Below the pieces are notes generated by a model. The model was not told the DNA's origin, made no database searches, and worked only from the letters and a program-made list of their open reading frames with translations. This document shows, piece after piece, positions 1 through 8,298 of a stretch of 62,119 bases of DNA. Source of the DNA: an uncultured Lachnospiraceae bacterium (GTDB taxonomy: Bacteria > Bacillota > Clostridia > Lachnospirales > Lachnospiraceae); NCBI GenBank assembly GCA_902790935.1, contig CADATP010000003.1:1-62119 (forward strand). The letters run 5' to 3'. The stretch's first letter is position 1, and each line of letters starts with the position of its first letter. Made by a program: the position numbers and the translations under genes.

Positions 1-121
1 AAACGGTAATCTCGGAGAGATCTTCAAGAATATACGTGCCGTTTCCAAGGAGCAGGTTTGCGACGGAAATTCTGTTATTCCCTATATTGCCGTAGACGGC
101 GTTGTAATTTCAGGAAAATAA
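1..121 (+). CDS. C-terminal end of an unidentified protein (partial)
   Basis: An open frame enters from the left edge (first full codon at base 2) and stops at the TAA at 119-121, giving about 39 residues that end in VDGVVISGK. The piece is hydrophilic and shows no motif that I recognise. The next gene has its own promoter-like site just downstream, so this one need not share its transcript. The coding assignment rests only on the open frame and ordinary codon use; the function is unknown. Confidence 0.5.
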   Translation, partial: NGNLGEIFKNIRAVSKEQVCDGNSVIPYIAVDGVVISGK

Positions 122-141
122 GCGCAAATTAAAAAGGTTTG

Positions 142-150
142 TGATATAAT
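142..150 (+). promoter_or_regulatory. Extended -10 promoter for the EAL gene
   Basis: TGATATAAT is a perfect -10 hexamer (145-150) preceded by the TG extension at 142-143, with no good -35 box. The 11-base string GTGATATAATC around it recurs exactly at 4734-4744, upstream of the H-cluster chemoreceptor gene. Transcription would begin near 157, about 48 bases before the EAL start codon. Confidence 0.6.
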
Positions 151-204
151 CGGAGATAAGAAACTAAAAACGGGTGTTTGCTTTTATGTGCGAGGCACAA
201 TACT

Positions 205-2121
205 ATGGAAACAGAGATTATTAGGTATTACGAGAATTATACTCCCGTAGCCGATATTACCGTTATAGCTACTTGCCTGGTTTTTGTTATACTCATATAT
301 AACGCGTATATAAACAAAAACAAATCGTTTCTTTATCTCCGGTTTATCATCGGATCTTTGGCAATCTCTGCCATTTTTGATCTGCTGTATCATATTGCCA
401 TGAATTATGTGGGAGGTATTAATAACCTTCTGATCTATCTTCCGAGGGCGGCTTATCATATCGGCCTCTTTACGGTTATGTGGCTTTATGTCCTTTACAC
501 CAAGGAAGTAATGGGCCTTGACAAAAAGGCGGGCAGACCGTATTTCTATGCGGCAGCCGTTGCGTGGATAGCTATAGTTGGATATGAGGCAGTCGGCACA
601 TATCTGCATTTTGGTTTTTATATTGATGAGAATCTGAATGTTCACAGAGGCTTCCCGATTTTCCCCGTTGGATATATATACTATGTTGTTCTTATAGCTG
701 TGATGGTTTTCTTAAATCGGAGCAAGTTTATCAAGCAGGTGATAATCAGTATGGTGGAGACCGTCGGCGTCTCAATCGCCATAATGGGAATCCAGCAGCT
801 CCACAATCAGTCATCCTTTACAACGGTCACTTTTCTTTTCCCTATATATGCTCTTTTGTACCATATTCATTCAAGCCCGTATGACGTTGAAACGGGGTCT
901 GTCAGCGAACATGCTTTCTTTGATTTTGTGGAGCTGGCGAAGCAAAAAAACGAGGAATACTACTTTATGAGCATGTATATGCATGATTTTGAAGGTAAAG
1001 GACGCAAGTACCCGAGAAGGATTCAACAGGCTGTGAGGTATTTCTCCACAAGATTTTTCAAGTCGGCTACGCTGTTTCAGATTTCCGGCGGCCACATGAT
1101 ACTGGTGGTAAGTATAAATAAAAATCCGGGATACAGGGAAAGATCCCAGTGGATGCTGGACGAGTTTTTGACAGTTTATCCACAATATAGGATAGATTAT
1201 AAGATAGTATTCTTCGGTATGGACAAGAGGATAGAGGACGGAATCGACTATATAAATTTTGTAAGATTTATCCATGACTCGATACCGCAAAACACGATTG
1301 TCCGCGCCGATAAAAAAGATGTCGACAGGTATATGAGAAACAAGTACATTGTTTTTGAACTTGAAGATATCATTAAAAAGAACGATTTAAACGATCCGAG
1401 AGTACTTGTATACTGCCAGCCGGTCTACAATATCCGGACGGGGAAGTTTGATACCGCCGAGGCTCTGATGCGAATGCAGCTGCCGGCTATGGGAATGGTT
1501 TACCCGGATACTTTTATCCCTATAGCCGAGAAAAAGGATTATATCAGTATGCTTACCAAGATAATCCTTTCAAAAACCTGCCGCGCCATTAAGGAGCTTA
1601 TGGAAAAAGGGTACAACGTCAAGAGGATATCGGTCAATTTCTCTGTGTATGATATGAGGGCGGATGACTTTTGCGAAACGGTCGAAACTATAATCGGCAG
1701 CTCCGGAGTTCCCTTTGACAAGGTGGCCATCGAACTTACCGAATCGCAAAATGAACAGGACTTCGAGCTCATAAAGACGAGGATAAGTGAGCTGAAAGGC
1801 AGTGGCATCAAGTTCTATCTTGATGATTTCGGAACAGGATATTCCAACTTTGAGAGGATCATGGAGCTGCCCTTCGATATAGTAAAGTTTGACAGGTCCC
1901 TTGTTATGGCATCCGGAAACGACGAGAGATACAGAACAATGGTATCAAACCTTGCAAGAATGTTCCGAGAAGTACATTATTCCGTATTGTATGAGGGAAT
2001 AGAAAACGAGGATGACGAAAAGCGCTGCATAGAGATGAGCGCTAAATATCTTCAGGGGTATAAATATTCCAAACCTATCCCGATCGAACGACTTACAGAC
2101 TATTTTGAAAAGATCGGATAG
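205..2121 (+). CDS. Membrane-anchored EAL-domain cyclic-di-GMP phosphodiesterase
   Basis: The product (638 residues from the ATG at 205; an in-frame TTG at 178 is less likely) probably hydrolyses cyclic di-GMP to pGpG. Residues 1-225 hold about seven hydrophobic segments, so the enzyme sits in the membrane with its catalytic end in the cytoplasm. The middle part, about 225-385, has the place and size of a degenerate GGDEF domain, with no GGDEF motif visible. The EAL domain fills the C-terminal 250 residues: EAL at 419-421, VNFS, ELTE, DDFGTGYSNF from 540, VKFDRS, EGIE and QGYKYSKP are all present, so the metal- and substrate-binding residues look intact. A GGDEF cyclase lies 4.7 kb downstream. 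The signal sensed is unknown. Confidence 0.9.
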   Translation: METEIIRYYENYTPVADITVIATCLVFVILIYNAYINKNKSFLYLRFIIGSLAISAIFDLLYHIAMNYVGGINNLLIYLPRAAYHIGLFTVMWLYVLYTKEVMGLDKKAGRPYFYAAAVAWIAIVGYEAVGTYLHFGFYIDENLNVHRGFPIFPVGYIYYVVLIAVMVFLNRSKFIKQVIISMVETVGVSIAIMGIQQLHNQSSFTTVTFLFPIYALLYHIHSSPYDVETGSVSEHAFFDFVELAKQKNEEYYFMSMYMHDFEGKGRKYPRRIQQAVRYFSTRFFKSATLFQISGGHMILVVSINKNPGYRERSQWMLDEFLTVYPQYRIDYKIVFFGMDKRIEDGIDYINFVRFIHDSIPQNTIVRADKKDVDRYMRNKYIVFELEDIIKKNDLNDPRVLVYCQPVYNIRTGKFDTAEALMRMQLPAMGMVYPDTFIPIAEKKDYISMLTKIILSKTCRAIKELMEKGYNVKRISVNFSVYDMRADDFCETVETIIGSSGVPFDKVAIELTESQNEQDFELIKTRISELKGSGIKFYLDDFGTGYSNFERIMELPFDIVKFDRSLVMASGNDERYRTMVSNLARMFREVHYSVLYEGIENEDDEKRCIEMSAKYLQGYKYSKPIPIERLTDYFEKIG

Positions 2122-2135
2122 GGCGTATTTAGGTG

Positions 2136-2176
2136 AAAAAAGTTTGTAGCAATTGACAATTTGCACAAACTTTTTT
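2136..2176 (+). terminator. Rho-independent terminator after the EAL gene
   Basis: AAAAAAGTTTGT (2136-2147) pairs perfectly with ACAAACTTTTTT (2165-2176), and GCAA/TTGC pair inside the loop. The A-run and T-run on either side make it potentially bidirectional. It separates the EAL gene from the nrdD control region. Confidence 0.75.
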
Positions 2177-2187
2177 CTTCTTTTTCG

Positions 2188-2235
2188 ACACAATATTTTG
2201 TTATTAAATATTTACAAAGATACTATATCTTGTTA
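2188..2235 (+). promoter_or_regulatory. Tandem NrdR boxes upstream of nrdD
   Basis: Two 16-base sites resemble the NrdR consensus acaCwAtATaTwGtgt: ACACAATATTTTGTTA at 2188-2203 and ATACTATATCTTGTTA at 2220-2235. Their starts are 32 bases apart, about three helical turns, the usual phasing of paired NrdR boxes. The second box lies inside the spacer of the predicted nrdD promoter, so NrdR-(d)ATP bound there would block RNA polymerase. The consensus and phasing are established knowledge; the sites are read directly. The nrdR gene itself is not in the window. Confidence 0.75.
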
Positions 2236-2239
2236 GAAT
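2211..2239 (+). promoter_or_regulatory. Sigma-A promoter of nrdD
   Basis: TTTACA (2211-2216) and TAGAAT (2234-2239) are separated by exactly 17 bases, and the second NrdR box covers that spacer. The start point would be near 2246, giving a leader of about 100 bases. The leader contains an inverted repeat AGGGCA...TGCCCT (2251-2277) and the string GGGCATATTTAGGTG (2252-2266), which nearly repeats GGGCGTATTTAGGTG at 2121-2135. Confidence 0.7.
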
Positions 2240-2343
2240 ATTATCTCGAAAGGGCATATTTAGGTGCTTTTTGCCCTATGGGAACTATATTATGTAAACT
2301 TATCGGCGCTGCCGAAAAGATACAAAAGGAGAGAGATTCTAAC

Positions 2344-4515
2344 ATGAAAATCATTAAGCGTAGCGGAGCGGAAGTCGAGTTCGACAGCCAAAAAATAATT
2401 ACCGCGGTTACCAAAGCGAACAATTCTGTTATTCCAAGTGAAAGGATGACCGAACTTCAGATTCGCCGTATCGCGGAGGATGTTGAGATAGCTGTATCGA
2501 ACATGAACCGTTCTCTTGGCGTGGAAGAGATTCAGGATATAGTCGAGAACCAGATAATGAATCAGCGCGCATTCGAGGTAGCGCGTCATTATATTACTTA
2601 TCGTTATACTCGTGAGCTCGTTCGTAAATCAAATACTACAGACGAGCAGATACTTTCACTTATCGAGTGCAACAACGAGGAAGTAAAGCAGGAAAACTCC
2701 AACAAAAACCCTACCATAGTCAGCGTTCAGCGTGATTATATGGCAGGAGAAGTCAGCAAGGATATCACCCGCAGATTCCTTATTCCCAACGATATAGCTC
2801 AGGCTCATGAGCAGGGACTCATTCACTTCCATGATGCCGATTATTTTGCGCAGCATATGCACAACTGCGACCTCGTAAACCTCGAGGATATGCTTCAAAA
2901 CGGTACCGTTATTTCCGGAACTATGATCGAGAAACCCCACAGCTTTTCTACCGCATGTAACATTGCTACCCAGATAATCGCACAGGTTGCATCCTGCCAG
3001 TATGGCGGTCAGAGTATTTCCTTAACACACCTCGCCCCTTTTGTGGATGTCAGCCGCAACAAGATAAGAGAGCAGGTTACCGAGGAGTTAAAGGGACTTA
3101 ACGCTTCTGCGGAGGATATCGAGCGTATTACCGAAAAGCGCCTTCGCGAGGAAGTTAAAAACGGCGTTCAGATGGTACAGTATCAGGTTGTAACCCTTAT
3201 GACCACCAACGGCCAGGCGCCTTTCGTTACCGTATTTATGTACCTTAATGAGGCCAGAAATCCTCAGGAGAAAAAGGATCTTGCTCTTATCATTGAGGAG
3301 ATGTTAAAGCAGCGCTATGAAGGCGTTAAGAACGAAAAGGGAGTATGGATCACCCCTGCCTTCCCTAAGCTTATTTACGTTCTTGAGGAAGACAATATCC
3401 ATGAGGACAGCGAGTTCTACTATTTAACTCAGCTTGCAGCAAAATGTACAGCTAAGAGACTTGTTCCCGATTATATCTCCGAGAAGATCATGATCCAGAA
3501 CAAGGTTGATAAAAACGGAGAGGGCCACTGTTACACCTGTATGGGATGCAGAAGCTTCCTTACTCCTTATGTTGATGAAAACGGAAAGCCCAAGTATTAC
3601 GGACGTTTCAACCAGGGTGTTGTTACCGTTAACCTCGTAGATATCGGCCTTTCCGCAGAGAAAAATCTCGACAGATTCTGGGAGATCTTCGACGAGAGAA
3701 TGAAGCTTTGCCACAAGGCACTTCAGGCTCGTCACGAGCGTCTTACCGGTACCGTCTCGGATGTTGCGCCTATCCTTTGGCAGCACGGAGCGCTCCTTCG
3801 TCTTAAAAAGGGAGAAAAGATAGATAAATATCTTCACGGAGGATATTCCACCCTTTCCCTTGGATATGCAGGACTTTGGGAGTGCGTATACAGTCTTATC
3901 GGAAAGAAACTCACCGAGCCCCAGGGCAAGGAACTCGGTCTTCAGATCATGAAGAAGTTAAACGAGTACACCGCGCGCTGGAAGGCTGAAGAGGATATTG
4001 ACTATTCCCTTTACGGAACCCCTCTCGAGAGTACAACTTACAAATTTGCAAAGTGCCTCCAGAAGCGTTTCGGAATCATCGAAGGTGTTACTGACAAGAA
4101 CTACATTACAAACAGCTATCATGTGCATGTTACCGAGAAGATCGATGCCTTTTCAAAGCTTTCGCTTGAGGCTGAGTTCCAGGCACTTTCACCCGGAGGA
4201 GCTATCTCTTACGTAGAAGTTCCCAATATGCAGGATAACCTTGAAGCTGTTCTTTCCATCATCAAGTACATCTATGACCATATAATGTACGCTGAGCTCA
4301 ATACCAAGTCGGATTACTGCCAGGTTTGCGGATACGACGGAGAGATCGAAATTAAGGAAAACGAGGACGGAAAGCTTATCTGGAGATGCCCCAGCTGCGG
4401 AAACCAGGACCAGAATAAGCTCAATGTAGCCAGACGTACCTGCGGCTATATCGGAACTCAGTTCTGGAACCAGGGAAGAACTCAGGAAATAAAAGAAAGA
4501 GTCCTTCATCTGTAA
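2344..4515 (+). CDS. nrdD: Anaerobic (class III) ribonucleoside-triphosphate reductase
   Basis: NrdD reduces ribonucleoside triphosphates to deoxyribonucleotides with a glycyl radical, which requires strict anaerobiosis. The start is the ATG at 2344 behind AAAGGAGAG; the open frame extends upstream to 2161 through the promoter and so is not all coding. The 723-residue product has an N-terminal ATP-cone (about 1-90) that begins MKIIKRSGAEVEFD, the reductase barrel, a zinc site with CQVC and CPSC near 650-685, and the C-terminal radical loop RRTCGYIGTQFW with Gly701 as radical residue. The length is normal for the family. The activating enzyme NrdG, often the next gene, is not downstream or elsewhere in the window. 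Tandem NrdR boxes point to repression by NrdR. Confidence 0.96.
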   Translation: MKIIKRSGAEVEFDSQKIITAVTKANNSVIPSERMTELQIRRIAEDVEIAVSNMNRSLGVEEIQDIVENQIMNQRAFEVARHYITYRYTRELVRKSNTTDEQILSLIECNNEEVKQENSNKNPTIVSVQRDYMAGEVSKDITRRFLIPNDIAQAHEQGLIHFHDADYFAQHMHNCDLVNLEDMLQNGTVISGTMIEKPHSFSTACNIATQIIAQVASCQYGGQSISLTHLAPFVDVSRNKIREQVTEELKGLNASAEDIERITEKRLREEVKNGVQMVQYQVVTLMTTNGQAPFVTVFMYLNEARNPQEKKDLALIIEEMLKQRYEGVKNEKGVWITPAFPKLIYVLEEDNIHEDSEFYYLTQLAAKCTAKRLVPDYISEKIMIQNKVDKNGEGHCYTCMGCRSFLTPYVDENGKPKYYGRFNQGVVTVNLVDIGLSAEKNLDRFWEIFDERMKLCHKALQARHERLTGTVSDVAPILWQHGALLRLKKGEKIDKYLHGGYSTLSLGYAGLWECVYSLIGKKLTEPQGKELGLQIMKKLNEYTARWKAEEDIDYSLYGTPLESTTYKFAKCLQKRFGIIEGVTDKNYITNSYHVHVTEKIDAFSKLSLEAEFQALSPGGAISYVEVPNMQDNLEAVLSIIKYIYDHIMYAELNTKSDYCQVCGYDGEIEIKENEDGKLIWRCPSCGNQDQNKLNVARRTCGYIGTQFWNQGRTQEIKERVLHL

Positions 4516-4551
4516 AAAAATAATTATTTTTAAAAAATTCACAGAATTTTA

Positions 4552-4590
4552 ACCAATTAAGTTATAGTTTTATGTTATAACTTAATTGGT
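4552..4590 (+). repeat. 15-bp perfect inverted repeat after nrdD
   Basis: ACCAATTAAGTTATA (4552-4566) is followed nine bases later by its exact reverse complement (4576-4590). The stem is AT-rich and has no T-run directly after it, so it may stabilise the nrdD 3-prime end or form the first half of a two-hairpin end structure with the element at 4596-4657. Confidence 0.6.
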
Positions 4591-4595
4591 GCCGA

Positions 4596-4657
4596 GGGTC
4601 ATAGGAACTCAAGCCGGTTGTGGAAACACATAAGGCGATTCTTATGGCCCCTTTTTT
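4596..4657 (+). terminator. Branched terminator-like RNA structure after nrdD
   Basis: GGGTCATAGGAA (4596-4607) pairs with TTCTTATGGCCC (4639-4650), with two G-U wobbles, and a T-run follows at 4652-4657. Inside the stem are GCC/GGC (4613-4615 with 4634-4636) and GTG-GAAA-CAC (4620-4629), a GNRA-type tetraloop hairpin. The branched interior is more elaborate than an ordinary terminator. I could not match it to a known riboswitch core. Confidence 0.6.
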
Positions 4658-4734
4658 ATGCCTTCATCTATGCGATTTGTCCGAATTTTTATATAATTTT
4701 CAGAATTTTTATCCTAATATTTGTTTGCAAAAAG

Positions 4735-4743
4735 TGATATAAT
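4735..4743 (+). promoter_or_regulatory. Extended -10 promoter of the H-cluster chemoreceptor gene
   Basis: TGATATAAT at 4735-4743 is a TG-extended perfect -10, without a clear -35 box. It sits in the same 11-base context as the promoter of the EAL gene (141-151). The predicted start is near 4750, about 50 bases before the ATG. Confidence 0.6.
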
Positions 4744-4801
4744 CCTCTTATTGATAAAAATTTACCTTTTTATGGGAACGAAGGTGGATAGGAGAAGAAT
4801 T

Positions 4802-6754
4802 ATGTTAGGAAACGGACTTGTTTTTACCAATGACAAATGTGTCGGATGTAACAAATGTATCAGTGTCTGTAGCGCCATGGGTGCCTGCGTATCTGAAGAA
4901 CCGGACGAAAACGGAAAGTCCCGGATTGACGTAGACGGTGACAGATGTATAGCCTGCGGTGCCTGCTTTGATGTCTGCATGCACGGCGCAAGAGAGTATC
5001 TTGATGATACCGAAAGATTCTTCGAAGACCTGAAAAAGGGAGAAAGCATCTCTGTACTTATCGCTCCCGCTTTCAAGGCGAATTACCCGGATGAATATGA
5101 ATCTGTGCTGGGAGGCTTAAAAGCTTTAGGCGTAAAGCGATTTATAAGCGTATCCTTTGGTGCGGATATTACTACCTGGGGCTATATCAACTATATTCAG
5201 AAAAACAACTTCCTCGGCGGCATTTCTCAGCCTTGCCCCGCTGTTGTAGGATATATTGAAAGATATATGCCCGAACTTATTCCCGATCTTTTCCCCGTAC
5301 AAAGCCCTATGATGTGTACCGCGATTTATGCAAAGAAGCAGATGGGCATTACGGACAAACTCGCATTCATCAGCCCCTGTATAGCTAAAAAAATGGAGAT
5401 CGACGATCCCAACAACAACAAGGGATATATTTCTTATAATGTAACCTTCGATCATCTTATGGAGTATGTACGTAAGAATAACGTAAAGGGTGCTCCCTGC
5501 AGCGATGAGATTGAATACGGACTCGGATCCATCTACCCTACTCCCGGCGGACTTAAGGAAAATGTTTACTGGCTCCTTGGAGAAAGCGTATTTATCCGCC
5601 AGATCGAGGGCGAAAAGAGGATGTACCATTTCCTTAAGGAAAACAAGAACAGGATCACATCCAAAAAGACCCCTTATCTGTTTATCGACGCCTTAAACTG
5701 CGAGAATGGTTGTATCTGCGGAACGGGTACGGATCCTGAAATCTCAGAGACGGATAATGCGCTCTACGCTCTTCTTAATATAAGAGAATCTGTTAAAAAG
5801 AGCGGAAAGAAGGGAGCCTGGGCAAAGAACAATACTCCCGAAAAGAGACTTGCCGCGTTAAACAAACAGTTTGCAAATCTTAATCTCGATGATTATCTGA
5901 GAAAATATACCGACAAATCAAAGAGCTGTCCTATCAAGACTCCTTCAAACGCCGATCTTGACCGTATCTTCAATGATATGATGAAAAAGGATGAGGAGTC
6001 GAGAAATATCAACTGCTCCTGCTGCGGATACGATACCTGCAAGGATATGGCTACAGCTATCTTTAACGGATTTAACCACAAGGATAACTGTGTTCACTAC
6101 CTGAAGGGTCTTGTTGAGGAAGAAAGGGAGAACGCTCAGACGCTTGTTGTTGAGGAAAGAAAGCAGCTTGATGCGCAAAAGGAAGCTCTCTTTGAGACCA
6201 TCAGAGTTGTCAACGAGAATTTCGATACGTTAAGGCAATCCATCGACGAGATGGTAGGCGGAAACGATATGAATGCCCAGGAAAGCACGGGCATCTCGCA
6301 GGATGTGGGAAATGTGGAAGAATTCTGCCATACTATGAAGGAGTCCATGGGCGGTATCCTTGAAGCTCTCCAGGAATTACAGACAAGCAACGAGAGAGTT
6401 GTTGATATCGCTTCACAGACAAATCTCCTTGCGCTCAACGCTTCCATAGAGGCGGCGAGAGCCGGAGAAGCGGGCAGGGGCTTTGCAGTCGTTGCGGATG
6501 AGATAAATCATCTCGCTTCCGATTCAAGGGCTACAGCCGAGGGAACAGCGGTTAACAACAATGCCATCAAGGTAGCGGTTGACGCTATGGTGGAGAATAT
6601 CTCAAAACTTCTTGAGATCGTTAACACCGTAAATTCAAGAACTCAGAATCTTGCGGCTTCAACCGAGGAGATTTCGGCTTCTACCACGCTCATCCTTGAG
6701 ACAGTAGACAGTGTGGGACGCGAACTCGAAAAACTGGCTTCACAGGCCGAATGA
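4802..6754 (+). CDS. Cytoplasmic [FeFe]-hydrogenase-like sensor with chemoreceptor signalling domain
   Basis: The start is the ATG at 4802 behind AGGAGA, giving 650 residues and no membrane segment. In order there are two [4Fe-4S] ferredoxin motifs ([11 protein letters not shown] and [11 protein letters not shown], residues 13-60), a hydrogenase H-cluster domain (about 80-330), a further Cys motif [10 protein letters not shown] (404-413) and a C-terminal methyl-accepting signalling hairpin with [19 protein letters not shown]-cluster ligands can be assigned as Cys145, Cys193 and Cys300/Cys304, with PCIAK keeping the active-site lysine. The usual TSCCP loop reads SQPCP, so the proton-relay cysteine (Cys299 in clostridial CpI) is replaced by proline. 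This suggests a redox, H2 or CO sensor that signals to a CheA-type kinase rather than a working hydrogenase. No hydrogenase maturase genes are nearby. Confidence 0.88.
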   Translation: MLGNGLVFTNDKCVGCNKCISVCSAMGACVSEEPDENGKSRIDVDGDRCIACGACFDVCMHGAREYLDDTERFFEDLKKGESISVLIAPAFKANYPDEYESVLGGLKALGVKRFISVSFGADITTWGYINYIQKNNFLGGISQPCPAVVGYIERYMPELIPDLFPVQSPMMCTAIYAKKQMGITDKLAFISPCIAKKMEIDDPNNNKGYISYNVTFDHLMEYVRKNNVKGAPCSDEIEYGLGSIYPTPGGLKENVYWLLGESVFIRQIEGEKRMYHFLKENKNRITSKKTPYLFIDALNCENGCICGTGTDPEISETDNALYALLNIRESVKKSGKKGAWAKNNTPEKRLAALNKQFANLNLDDYLRKYTDKSKSCPIKTPSNADLDRIFNDMMKKDEESRNINCSCCGYDTCKDMATAIFNGFNHKDNCVHYLKGLVEEERENAQTLVVEERKQLDAQKEALFETIRVVNENFDTLRQSIDEMVGGNDMNAQESTGISQDVGNVEEFCHTMKESMGGILEALQELQTSNERVVDIASQTNLLALNASIEAARAGEAGRGFAVVADEINHLASDSRATAEGTAVNNNAIKVAVDAMVENISKLLEIVNTVNSRTQNLAASTEEISASTTLILETVDSVGRELEKLASQAE

Positions 6755-6763
6755 TCTTAAATA

Positions 6764-6772
6764 TGGTATAAT
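6764..6772 (+). promoter_or_regulatory. Extended -10 promoter of the GGDEF gene
   Basis: TGGTATAAT at 6764-6772 is a TG-extended consensus -10 in the short gap after the chemoreceptor stop codon. Transcription would begin near 6779 and leave a leader of about 20 bases that holds the GGAGG at 6792-6796. Confidence 0.5.
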
Positions 6773-6801
6773 AACCAAAATGAAGTTTTTTGGAGGTAAT
6801 G

Positions 6802-8100
6802 ATGTCGGATACACGCTCATTTAAAAATGTTATTTCTCAAAAGCTTTTGGCAATTGTTATTATACCTACGATGCTTTTGGCGGCCGCTGCGGCTATAATC
6901 GGTTATAATCTTACCCTCAAGGCTCTTACAAAGGGCCTTGAAGGTGAGCTTAGCGCGGTGGCTGCCATGACAGCTTTAAATATAAATACTCTCCATCCCG
7001 GAGATTATGAGCTTGTGGGAGAAGAAGGCCTCAGCCTTTTAAAGGGTGGAGAGGACATCACCAGAAACTATGAACTTGTGGATATGGTGGGAGACGAGAC
7101 GGGACTCGAAGTAAGCCTTATCTACAAGGATACAAGAATTCTTACTACCATAACTGACAAATCCGGCACAAGGATCGTCGGAACCGGTATCGCCGAACAG
7201 GTTGAGCAAAAACTCGAAGAAACTGACGGCGGTATTTTCTACGAAAGAACCCTTATCGGTAAGGAAAACTTTCTATCTTATTATTATCCCCTTACAAATT
7301 CAGACGGAAAACATGTTGGGGCTCTTGAAATCTGCAGCCCTTATCTTCCTTTGTCTACTCTGGCCTGGAGACCGGCTATGGTCATAACCGCTATGATAAT
7401 CCTGGTTATGGTTGTACTTATTGTGCTTATCTACAATCACAGCAAGGATTCGGGAAGCGCGACATTAAAGCTTCTTAAGTTCACCCAGCAGGCCGCTAAG
7501 GGCAACGATGCGGTAGAGCTTGATCCTTCTGTGCTTACAAGGGATGATGAACTGGGATCTATCGGAAATTCCGTTCTCGAAATGCACAGAGCCCTGAGAG
7601 ATATGATGGACAAGGACGCGCTTACAAAGCTCTTTAACAGGCGAAGCGCCAACAGAAAACTCGATTTAATAAGGTCTCACTATGTAAACGGCGGGAAGTC
7701 CTATTCTGTCGCTATCGGGGATATCGATTTCTTTAAAAAGGTTAACGATACCTACGGACACGATGCCGGAGATCTGGTACTTATAACCGTTTCCGATATT
7801 TTGCAAAAGCATCTTAAAAATCTTGGTTTCGTGGCAAGATGGGGCGGAGAGGAGTTTCTTCTTGTATTTGACAAGATGGATGTAAAGGAGGCTGAGACAA
7901 AGCTCTGGAGTATTCTTGAGGAACTTCGCGCCACAGAGATAGCCTACGAAAATCTTATTATTAAAGTCACAATGAGCTTCGGTGTGGTCTGCGCTCCCGA
8001 CCTTGATCAGGACGAGATTATAAAGCTTGCTGACGAAAATCTATATTATGCAAAGGAAAGCGGAAGAAATCGCGTAATTTCAATGATTCCCAAGGCGTAA
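6802..8100 (+). CDS. Membrane diguanylate cyclase with periplasmic sensor domain
   Basis: The protein should condense two GTP into cyclic di-GMP. Of two adjacent ATGs the one at 6802 is better spaced from GGAGG (6792-6796), giving 432 residues. Hydrophobic helices near 10-33 and 192-215 bracket an extracytoplasmic domain of about 155 residues that looks like a single-Cache sensor (GTGIAEQVEQKL region). A linker follows, then a GGDEF domain from about 270 with DKDALTKLFNRR, GDIDFFKKVNDTYGHDAGD and the active-site GGEEF at 348-352. No RxxD inhibitory site is visible five residues before GGEEF, so product inhibition may be absent. The EAL protein at 205-2121 is the nearest counterpart. Confidence 0.9.
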   Translation: MSDTRSFKNVISQKLLAIVIIPTMLLAAAAAIIGYNLTLKALTKGLEGELSAVAAMTALNINTLHPGDYELVGEEGLSLLKGGEDITRNYELVDMVGDETGLEVSLIYKDTRILTTITDKSGTRIVGTGIAEQVEQKLEETDGGIFYERTLIGKENFLSYYYPLTNSDGKHVGALEICSPYLPLSTLAWRPAMVITAMIILVMVVLIVLIYNHSKDSGSATLKLLKFTQQAAKGNDAVELDPSVLTRDDELGSIGNSVLEMHRALRDMMDKDALTKLFNRRSANRKLDLIRSHYVNGGKSYSVAIGDIDFFKKVNDTYGHDAGDLVLITVSDILQKHLKNLGFVARWGGEEFLLVFDKMDVKEAETKLWSILEELRATEIAYENLIIKVTMSFGVVCAPDLDQDEIIKLADENLYYAKESGRNRVISMIPKA

Positions 8101-8179
8101 AAGTATATTTTTGTTATAAATATGCAACAAAATGCATAGATTTTCGCAAATTATCCTTGTATACATGTATAATTTGTTA

Positions 8180-8208
8180 TTGACAAATGGTATTTAATCT
8201 CTTAAAAT
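8180..8208 (+). promoter_or_regulatory. Near-consensus sigma-A promoter upstream of livK
   Basis: TTGACA (8180-8185) and TAAAAT (8203-8208) are 17 bases apart. Transcription would start near 8215, only about 16 bases before the terminator hairpin at 8231. A 12-base palindrome TATACATGTATA (8160-8171) lies just upstream and could be a regulator site. A second weaker -10 (TGGTAAAAT, 8256-8264) follows the terminator. Confidence 0.7.
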
Positions 8209-8230
8209 CTTCGATATAAAGCCAATGAGG

Positions 8231-8256
8231 GCCTTCCAAAACGGGAAGGCTTTTTT
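8231..8256 (+). terminator. Rho-independent terminator inside the livK leader
   Basis: GCCTTCC (8231-8237) pairs with GGAAGGC (8244-8250), followed by six Ts. It could end transcription from the GGDEF gene, but it also lies downstream of the strong promoter at 8180-8208 and so may attenuate livK transcription or create a short leader RNA of about 40 nt. Confidence 0.8.
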
Positions 8257-8298
8257 GGTAAAATCGCGACAAGCGAAGAAAACTCGGAGGAAATGATT

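Noticed and set aside
2161-2343. N-terminal extension of NrdD from 2161
   Set aside because: The stretch contains the terminator arm, promoter and NrdR boxes, and the family N-terminus begins at the ATG at 2344 behind AAGGAGAG.
4189-4542. Minus-strand open frames opposite nrdD, ketosynthase and similar genes
   Set aside because: They mirror the codon pattern of strongly supported genes on the other strand and lack ribosome sites or domains.
4596-4657. Cyclic-di-GMP riboswitch controlling the signalling gene downstream
   Set aside because: The GEMM core strings are absent, and the element precedes the promoter of the downstream gene instead of following it.
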